A stretch of 11,051 nucleotides of DNA from Bacteroidota bacterium (GTDB lineage: Bacteria > Bacteroidota > Ignavibacteria > Kapaibacteriales > UBA2268). The translations under genes were made by a program, and so were the position numbers. Below are positions 6,369-11,051 of the stretch, one piece after another. Where the stretch lies: positions 1 through 11,051 of the forward strand of contig JAJRPT010000191.1 in assembly GCA_024280675.1 (NCBI GenBank), given 5' to 3'. Each line of letters opens with the position of its first letter. Position 1 is the first letter of the stretch. The notes under the pieces are model-generated. The model saw only the letters and a list, made by a program, of their open reading frames with translations. It made no database searches and had not been told where the DNA came from.

Positions 6369-6902
6369 GTGGAATTATCAAGTTTTCTTTTTTATCTCTT
6401 GGGAGCACTGGCAATAGCCTCTGCGGTCTCGACCGTGATGAGTCGTAACCCCGTAGCCTCGGCAATGTCCTTGGTCTTACACTTTTTCATGTTGGCTGGC
6501 ATCTACCTAACGCTCCAAGCTCAATTCATTGCAGTTTTGCAAGTCTTGGTCTATGCAGGAGCGATAATGGTATTAATCGTATTTGTAATAATGTTGCTCA
6601 ACCTTGGCGACGAAGAGAGACTCAGAGAAAAATCCAGTCTTAGGAGACTTATCGCTACTGGGCTGGGAATTGCACTTCTTACTCAACTGGGACTTGCCAT
6701 GCTTGCCTCCAATACTGATTTGACGATGATGACATCGAAGGCGGTTGAAGTTGGGATGGTTGAGGCAATCGGCATGGATCTTTTCACGAACTATCTCTTT
6801 GCATTCGAGGCAGTTACGTTATTGCTCTTAGTCGCCGTTATGGGTGCGTTAATTCTGGCAAGAAGACCAAGTGAAAACGAAAAAATAGGGAGTGAAATAT
6901 AA
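6369..6902 (+). CDS. nuoJ: NADH-quinone oxidoreductase subunit J (complex I)
   Basis: A 177-residue membrane subunit of respiratory complex I, part of the proton-translocating arm. I chose the GTG at 6369 because AGGAA precedes it by 8 nt and the protein then opens MELSSFLFYLLGALAIASA, starting directly with the first helix as NuoJ does; the longer TTG form (6339) adds MKNLYLGNKH, which homologues lack. Five hydrophobic helices are visible: about 3-22, 30-50, 55-79, 93-113 and 143-164. The third, QVLVYAGAIMVLIVFVIML, is the family's best conserved segment, with Tyr62 at the known pi-bulge helix. The end, LLLLVAVMGALILARR, is also typical. nuoK follows after 6 nt. Unusually, nuoI does not precede it: the gene begins a transcription unit next to ychF, so these subunits are separated from the main nuo cluster. 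Confidence 0.95.
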   Translation: MELSSFLFYLLGALAIASAVSTVMSRNPVASAMSLVLHFFMLAGIYLTLQAQFIAVLQVLVYAGAIMVLIVFVIMLLNLGDEERLREKSSLRRLIATGLGIALLTQLGLAMLASNTDLTMMTSKAVEVGMVEAIGMDLFTNYLFAFEAVTLLLLVAVMGALILARRPSENEKIGSEI

Positions 6903-6908
6903 AATATT

Positions 6909-7226
6909 ATGGAAATAATCAACTCAATACCTTTGGAATATTATCTTGCACTTTCGGCCATCATCTTTTCGATTGGCGTAATCGGAGTGCTGACACGTCG
7001 CAACATCATCATCATCTTCATGTGTGTCGAGCTCATGCTCAACGCAGTAAACCTAACTCTTGTGGGCTTCTCAGCATTTCTGGGTGATACATCTGGTCAG
7101 ATATTTGTATTTTTTGTAATGGCAGTCGCAGCAGCAGAGGCGGCCGTTGGTCTGGCCATTGTGCTTGCAATCTACCGAAATAACAAAAGTATCTACGCCG
7201 ATGAGATTAATTTGCTCAAGTGGTAG
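6909..7226 (+). CDS. nuoK: NADH-quinone oxidoreductase subunit K (complex I)
   Basis: A 105-residue protein of the NuoK/MrpC family, of usual length, with three membrane helices at about residues 10-29, 33-55 and 64-88. NuoK is an antiporter-like core of the complex I membrane arm. The two membrane glutamates needed for proton transfer are present: Glu41 in MCVELMLNAVNL and Glu77 in AVAAAEAAVGLAIVLAIYR, matching Glu36 and Glu72 of E. coli NuoK. The N-terminus IPLEYYLALSAIIFSIGVIGVLTRRN is typical. It starts 6 nt after the nuoJ stop and is surely co-transcribed with it. There is no well-spaced ribosome binding site, so translation may be coupled to nuoJ. nuoL, nuoM and nuoN, which usually follow, are absent; the next genes are a 39-codon ORF and rfbA. 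Confidence 0.97.
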   Translation: MEIINSIPLEYYLALSAIIFSIGVIGVLTRRNIIIIFMCVELMLNAVNLTLVGFSAFLGDTSGQIFVFFVMAVAAAEAAVGLAIVLAIYRNNKSIYADEINLLKW

Positions 7227-7265
7227 TTGAACATAAATGATTATTAAAAATAGGAAATGTTTGTC

Positions 7266-7385
7266 ATGGAATCTACATTAGAATTAAAAGTAAATGATTT
7301 GCCTGAGTGGCAAATTGCTAAAAGGGGTACTACTTATACGCCTGATGACATGATTGATGCTTATCTAAGAGGATCTGTCCTTTAA
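7266..7385 (+). CDS. Small unrecognised protein, 39 residues
   Basis: An ATG-started ORF encoding MESTLELKVNDLPEWQIAKR followed by GTTYTPDDMIDAYLRGSVL. It is preceded by AGGAAA (7252-7257) with an 8-nt spacer, the same spacing as nuoJ and better than most genes here, which favours real translation. The product is small, acidic and without a membrane segment or signal peptide. I do not recognise the family. It lies between nuoK (39 nt after the nuoK stop) and rfbA (17 nt before its ATG) and is probably on their transcript. It may be a genuine microprotein, the remnant of a longer gene, or a leader ORF for rfbA. Confidence 0.5.
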   Translation: MESTLELKVNDLPEWQIAKRGTTYTPDDMIDAYLRGSVL

Positions 7386-7402
7386 CAAAACCAAGTTCAA
7401 TT

Positions 7403-8290
7403 ATGAAAGGCATAATTCTAGCAGGCGGAAGTGGCACGAGACTTTTCCCGATGACAAAAGTCATATCCAAACAACTCGTCCCGATCTACGACAAACCGAT
7501 GATCTATTATCCGCTTTCGGTACTGATGTTGGCTGGAATTAGAGAAGTTTTGATAATATCTAACCCAGAATATATCGAGATGTACCGTTCTCTTTTGGGT
7601 TCTGGTTCAGATTTTGGACTTAAAAGTGAATACAAAATCCAGACCGAGCCACGTGGTCTTGCCGACGCATTTATCGTGGGTGAAGAGTTTATCGCCGGCG
7701 ATTCTGTTTGTTTGATTTTGGGTGATAATATTTTCTATGGCTATGGCTTCTCAGGTATTCTCGAAGACGCTGGGCAAATTCTTGATGGAGGCAAAGGAGG
7801 CGAAGGAGGCTTAATTTTTGCTTATCGTGTGAATAATCCATCTGATTTCGGGGTGATTGAATTCGGTGAAAATATGAAGGCGGTATCCATCGAAGAAAAA
7901 CCAAAGCATCCAAAATCAAATTACGCAGTCCCTGGACTGTATTTCTACTCAAACTCTGTAATTGAAATTGCAAAGAATATCGAACCTTCGGCTCGTGGCG
8001 AAATCGAAATTACCGATATTAACAGAAAATATATGGACGATGGGAAATTAGATGTCAGAGTATTGGGTCGTGGTTTTGCTTGGTTGGACACGGGTACACC
8101 TGACGGATTACTGGAGGCATCGAACTATGTTCACACAATTCAAAAACGTCAGGGATTGAAAATCTCTTGTCTCGAAGAAATTGCTTTTCATAATGGATGG
8201 ATTAGCCGAGGTTCTTTAACGAGACAAGCCGATAAGCTTGCAAAAACTGAGTATGGCGACTATTTACGTGAGCTTCTCTTGGATGATTAA
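7403..8290 (+). CDS. rfbA: Glucose-1-phosphate thymidylyltransferase
   Basis: A 295-residue RmlA/RfbA of the short (about 290-residue) class. It makes dTDP-glucose from dTTP and glucose 1-phosphate, the first step towards dTDP-L-rhamnose and other surface sugars. The N-terminal nucleotide loop is LAGGSGTRLFPMT (residues 6-18), followed by SKQLVPIYDKPMIYYPLSVL. The metal-binding aspartate is Asp108 in LILGDNIFYG, and EEKP (164-167), PGLYFY and GFAWLDTGTPDGLLEAS (Asp229) complete the active site. The C-terminus ISCLEEIAFHNGWI is the allosteric-site region of this class. A glycine-rich GGKGGEGG insert at residues 129-136 is encoded by a 9-bp repeat and is unusual. No rmlB, rmlC or rmlD lies beside it; the gene follows nuoJK and a 39-codon ORF and ends at a strong terminator. 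All key residues are present, so the enzyme should be active. Confidence 0.96.
   Translation: MKGIILAGGSGTRLFPMTKVISKQLVPIYDKPMIYYPLSVLMLAGIREVLIISNPEYIEMYRSLLGSGSDFGLKSEYKIQTEPRGLADAFIVGEEFIAGDSVCLILGDNIFYGYGFSGILEDAGQILDGGKGGEGGLIFAYRVNNPSDFGVIEFGENMKAVSIEEKPKHPKSNYAVPGLYFYSNSVIEIAKNIEPSARGEIEITDINRKYMDDGKLDVRVLGRGFAWLDTGTPDGLLEASNYVHTIQKRQGLKISCLEEIAFHNGWISRGSLTRQADKLAKTEYGDYLRELLLDD
7787..7810 (+). repeat. 9-bp in-frame repeat within rfbA
   Basis: GGAGGCAAA, GGAGGCGAA and GGAGGC follow one another, about 2.7 copies of a 9-bp unit, and encode GGKGGEGG. It lies between the helix after LILGDNIFYG and the strand LIFAYRV, a surface-loop position. Such repeats can change length in 3-codon steps without breaking the frame. 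Confidence 0.7.
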
Positions 8291-8314
8291 GGATTGAAAC
8301 TTATTAAAATAAAT

Positions 8315-8356
8315 AAAAAAGCTGACTCCATTTCAATGTAGAATCAGCTTTTTTTT
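8315..8356. terminator. Bidirectional intrinsic terminator between rfbA and the FecR-TPR gene
   Basis: AAAAAAGCTGA (8315-8325) pairs with TCAGCTTTTTT (8344-8354), an 11-bp stem extended after one mismatch by two more pairs, with a 12-nt loop. The T-run continues to 8356. The A-run on one side and T-run on the other make it functional on both strands, which fits its place between two convergent genes (stops at 8290 and 8383). Confidence 0.92.
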
Positions 8357-8382
8357 AATGTTTATTGCCAGCTCAAAGTAAT

Positions 8383-9357
8383 TTAGATGCCTGTGATATC
8401 GGTGACAATGTATTCTGCTTCTTTGTTAAGCCCAATGCTGACTAAGTATTTGGCGTAGATTGCTTTGAAATTTTCCACATCTGGAGAAAGTTCAATAGCT
8501 TTTGCATAAGATGAACAAGCCTTGTCTACCATTTTATTTTCAGCGTAAAAAGATGCTAGTATTAGATTATTAATCGAGGAGCCACCTTCATTTTCTTCAT
8601 CTGAGCCTAGTTCCTGCTTTATAAGGCTGAGGTCTGTGTTAAATGCCTCGAGATCTTTTCCCTCGAGCCTGTAGATGCAAAACTCTTCGCTGGCTTTCTT
8701 ACCAGAACTAATCCCCCAGTAGAAGCATTCACCCTTGGCAATTTTTGCATCATCAAGATTTACAGAAATTGAGCTACCTTTTATTTTTGTAGAATAAATA
8801 ATCTCATCGTCTGGATTTTTGATGAAAAAAGTATATTCAGAAATATTTTTTTCAGGATACCAAGAAAACTCCATCACCTTGCTTGTGGTGTAGGAAGAGC
8901 GTGGCAAACGAGCGTCAATATTATTTTTTGAGAATTTATTGTCCATTGCACGTTCGACAGCACCCAGGGTAGCCATATTGTCTTTTAGGTTGCCAGCACT
9001 TAGCAAATCCTCAGATCCGCCTAGCTCGTCAAGAATAAATTTGGTGAATTTCCTTGTCACATTACTTTTTTTACGATTAGCCTTGGCAATTAATTTGCTG
9101 ACAGAATAGTTGCCAGATTTTTTTAGCTCAATAGGATTACCATTTGAATAAACTAAGCTCAAGTAGGATTTCTTGCCAATTTTAATTTGATCGCCCTTGT
9201 TTAGCTCGTCGCCCTTTGCAAGACTTACCCAAGCGGAACCTTTCTTAATTTGAACATCACCCTTTTTGGTGTTTACGGTGAAATCACTGGAGAATGCGAC
9301 TGAATAACTTAATAATAAAGCTAGAATCATCACGGCTAGTTTTTGGATTGTTTTCAT
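8383..9357 (-). CDS. Secreted FecR-like domain protein with C-terminal TPR
   Basis: A 324-residue protein with a clear signal peptide (MKTIQKLAVMILALLLSYSVAFSS, cleavage likely near residue 23), so it is exported to the periplasm or outer surface. Residues about 27-95 resemble a FecR domain: TKKGDVQIKKGSAWVSLAKGDELNKGDQIKIG followed by a 'sYLSLVYSNGNPIEL' strand. The middle (about 150-230) contains FSWYPEKNISEYTFFIKNPD and looks like a fibronectin/Ig-like beta domain. The C-terminus (about 262-320) shows a tetratricopeptide pattern: LASFYAENKMVDKACSSYAKAIELSPD. It is the last gene of a minus-strand cluster, 79 nt after a CHASE2 protein. FecR-like proteins are found next to CHASE2 genes elsewhere, so a shared envelope-sensing role is plausible. 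The FecR assignment is from pattern only; no enzyme activity is suggested. Confidence 0.72.
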   Translation of the reverse strand: MKTIQKLAVMILALLLSYSVAFSSDFTVNTKKGDVQIKKGSAWVSLAKGDELNKGDQIKIGKKSYLSLVYSNGNPIELKKSGNYSVSKLIAKANRKKSNVTRKFTKFILDELGGSEDLLSAGNLKDNMATLGAVERAMDNKFSKNNIDARLPRSSYTTSKVMEFSWYPEKNISEYTFFIKNPDDEIIYSTKIKGSSISVNLDDAKIAKGECFYWGISSGKKASEEFCIYRLEGKDLEAFNTDLSLIKQELGSDEENEGGSSINNLILASFYAENKMVDKACSSYAKAIELSPDVENFKAIYAKYLVSIGLNKEAEYIVTDITGI

Positions 9358-9436
9358 GATTAGTCTCTAAAATAAATATATAAAATATACGGGCAGACAT
9401 CCACCCAGTGCAAAATAGTGATAATAAAAGAAAGAA

Positions 9437-10660
9437 TCAAGCCATTTTTTTATTTCGTCTAAAAATATAATTAAAGGCATACAGGAACGAAGGCTTGAAA
9501 GTGTCGGTATAAAGCTCGAAGACGGGGATGGACACTGCTATGGCAATGATTGTCAGAGTAAGGTTTATTTCAACTCGGAATGTATAAAAAAGCTCGATAG
9601 TAAGCCAAGCAATCAGTAGAGTTTCAACCACAAATGTCCCAAGGGCGACAATCTCGTACCATTTTGCATTTTTATAGCCAACATAGCCAAAGAGTATCAT
9701 ATTGGCATAGCAAATGACAAATGCAATCAGGGGCGAAAGCCAAGAGGGCGAAGTGAAAAAATACTCGTCGGTGAGTAGCATTGAGATAATGTTGGCGTGA
9801 AGTATCACCTCGTACATATCGGGGAATGTTTTCCCAGCCGTGGTTTTGTTGAGCGGAGTGTAGTACATTCGGGCAAATTCATCGCTGTGACCACTTGTGT
9901 CCACCACTCCTAACATGATGATTTTATTGGCAAAATAATCTTGCGGGTAGTCGCCTTTGAATAACTCAGTTGCGTTGATTATCTCATATTGTTGCCAGTT
10001 CCCCAAATAATTTATTGTTTCTTTTTCATTGTTTCGCTCCAAAAAACGTTCAACCGCATCTGGGTTGTAAATCTTAGAAAGACCTAGGGCGTAGCTAAAA
10101 AGTGTGTCTTGGTCACCAACAAAATATGGGCTGAAGGCCCGGACTGAATTATATTTTTTGTCACTACCAGGCATGGCCTCTCTAAAACCTGTAGCAAATT
10201 GGTTTACAAAATTACTATTGTCATCGCCTATGTTATTTGCAAATATGATGTTCTCAGATTGTGCAAAGACTTGGGAAATTATTTCATATTTCGGATCATC
10301 TTCGCTCAAAGTGAAAGTGTGGTCAATGCCAATAGCCGCTGGGGAAAGAGGTAGAACCTTATTCACAATTTGGGCATAATTGACATCGGACAATTCCTTG
10401 AAGCCGTGTTTTGTATGAACCCCAGTGTTTACGATAACAATATCGGTTTCACGGGGCGGATCGGTCTCGGGAAGTATTTTAGAAAAATAAACATCGGTGA
10501 TATTAAAGTCGGCAATAGCTTCTTTTAATGGTTTCAAAGGAGCAATTTCAAAAATCACTGGAATGACAAAGAGCATTGCAAACACTGTTAGAGTACTAAA
10601 AAATACATCAATATTTATTAGCCGAAAGCCATGGGATTTGTAATAATTTTCTACTGACAT
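9437..10660 (-). CDS. CHASE2-type membrane sensor protein without an output domain
   Basis: A 407-residue protein with CHASE2 architecture: one N-terminal helix (about 17-40), a large extracytoplasmic domain (41-305), then three membrane helices (about 307-328, 334-356 and 361-383). Ectodomain landmarks are ETDIVIVNTG (71-80), LPLSPAAIGIDHTFT, a GDYPQDYFANKIIMLGVVDTSGHSDEF segment (the family's 'gKiVliG...D.f') and ILHANIISMLL (286-296, matching 'iHAniis.ll'). CHASE2 domains are extracytoplasmic sensors normally joined to a cyclase, kinase or GGDEF domain. Here the protein ends 24 residues after the last helix with RRNKKMA, so it has no catalytic output and must act through a partner. It lies upstream of the FecR-TPR gene and downstream of a related protein. 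Whether it signals or has become structural cannot be told from sequence. Confidence 0.85.
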   Translation of the reverse strand: MSVENYYKSHGFRLINIDVFFSTLTVFAMLFVIPVIFEIAPLKPLKEAIADFNITDVYFSKILPETDPPRETDIVIVNTGVHTKHGFKELSDVNYAQIVNKVLPLSPAAIGIDHTFTLSEDDPKYEIISQVFAQSENIIFANNIGDDNSNFVNQFATGFREAMPGSDKKYNSVRAFSPYFVGDQDTLFSYALGLSKIYNPDAVERFLERNNEKETINYLGNWQQYEIINATELFKGDYPQDYFANKIIMLGVVDTSGHSDEFARMYYTPLNKTTAGKTFPDMYEVILHANIISMLLTDEYFFTSPSWLSPLIAFVICYANMILFGYVGYKNAKWYEIVALGTFVVETLLIAWLTIELFYTFRVEINLTLTIIAIAVSIPVFELYTDTFKPSFLYAFNYIFRRNKKMA

Positions 10661-10726
10661 TGCTCAGACAACCATATTAATATAAAAAAATCTACTCATG
10701 TCCATACCAAATATTATTCTGTTCTA

Positions 10727-11051
10727 TTACTTACTTTCTCCAGCTTTTTCTGCTTGAGCTTTTTTTCTTCTACGATTGAATATAAATTCTCTGTAGCGGT
10801 CTCTTGCAAGTCTTTTGATTGAGTCATTATATATTTCAAAAGAAAGTATGCAAACTAAAAATGCAAAAAATGCACCAGCAAAACGAAACTCAAGACTAAA
10901 AAAATGAAAGAGAAAAATAATCAAAAAAGTAAAGAATATTGTCTCGCCAATAATCAATAAAATAGTGAATGCTTGATAAATATTTGCGTGATTATCTCTA
11001 AAATATCTAAAAGAAATCATATTGAAGAGTACCACAATGACCATCAGAAGG
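10727..11051 (-). CDS. C-terminal part of a second CHASE2-like membrane protein (5' end missing)
   Basis: The frame is open to the right edge of the window; the ATG at 11044 is probably internal, because codons continue beyond it (LL before MVIVVLFNMISF). About 108 residues are visible, with membrane helices near NIYQAFTILLIIGETIFFTF, IIFLFHFF and FAGAFFAFLVCILSFEIY, then a basic tail FIFNRRRKKAQAEKAGESK. It aligns with the C-terminus of the next gene: NMIxF-Y, ET in the second helix, LFxxFxxE, FExYxD, and FxxRRxKK are shared in the same order and spacing. It is therefore a paralogue and very likely the end of another CHASE2 protein, again with no cytoplasmic output domain. The CHASE2 ectodomain itself lies outside the window, so the name rests on paralogy. 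The gap to the next gene is 66 nt, suggesting one operon. Confidence 0.65.
   Translation of the reverse strand, partial: LLMVIVVLFNMISFRYFRDNHANIYQAFTILLIIGETIFFTFLIIFLFHFFSLEFRFAGAFFAFLVCILSFEIYNDSIKRLARDRYREFIFNRRRKKAQAEKAGESK

Noticed and set aside
11042..11044. ATG at 11044 as the true start of the rightmost gene
   Set aside because: The frame stays open to the window edge and the protein aligns to the C-terminal quarter of its roughly 400-residue paralogue.

Overview
The window looks like part of a chromosome from the Bacteroidota/Chlorobiota (FCB) group, possibly an Ignavibacteria- or Kapaibacteria-like lineage. Three things point there. The first gene is closest, from memory, to a family seen mainly in Bacteroidota and relatives. 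Several intergenic regions carry a TAnnTTTG -7 box, the promoter form of that group. Most start codons lack a strong Shine-Dalgarno sequence. Genus and species cannot be named from the sequence. Base composition is moderately AT-rich throughout.

Layout, left to right. (1) Bases 1-927 hold the 3' end of a gene usually annotated 'asparagine synthetase B' in this group, although the visible part has no asparagine synthetase motifs. (2) Bases 896-2031 hold an array of 88/89-bp repeats. The first unit begins inside the upstream gene, so each unit re-creates its last codons. The array is split into two blocks by an AT-rich cassette of two small minus-strand genes, a DUF4160 protein and a DUF2442 protein. 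(3) polA (DNA polymerase I, with intact 5' nuclease, proofreading and polymerase motifs) runs rightward and converges on ychF (a GTPase/ATPase). (4) A divergent intergenic region of about 300 bp carries a well-formed TTTG-N20-TAnnTTTG promoter overlapped by three copies of TTTGCYAC. It drives nuoJ and nuoK, two membrane subunits of respiratory complex I, separated here from the rest of the nuo genes. (5) A 39-codon ORF with a good ribosome binding site and rfbA/rmlA (dTDP-glucose synthesis) follow, closed by a strong bidirectional terminator. (6) On the minus strand, from the right edge inward, lie the end of one CHASE2-like membrane protein, a complete CHASE2 protein with no cytoplasmic output domain, and a secreted FecR-like/TPR protein.

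Functionally most of the window is housekeeping: replication and repair, a translation-associated ATPase, respiration and cell-surface sugar synthesis. The accessory parts worth attention are the gene-end-derived repeat array with its two-gene cassette, and the right-hand CHASE2/CHASE2/FecR-TPR cluster. The cluster has the parts of an envelope sensing module but no recognisable enzymatic output in view.
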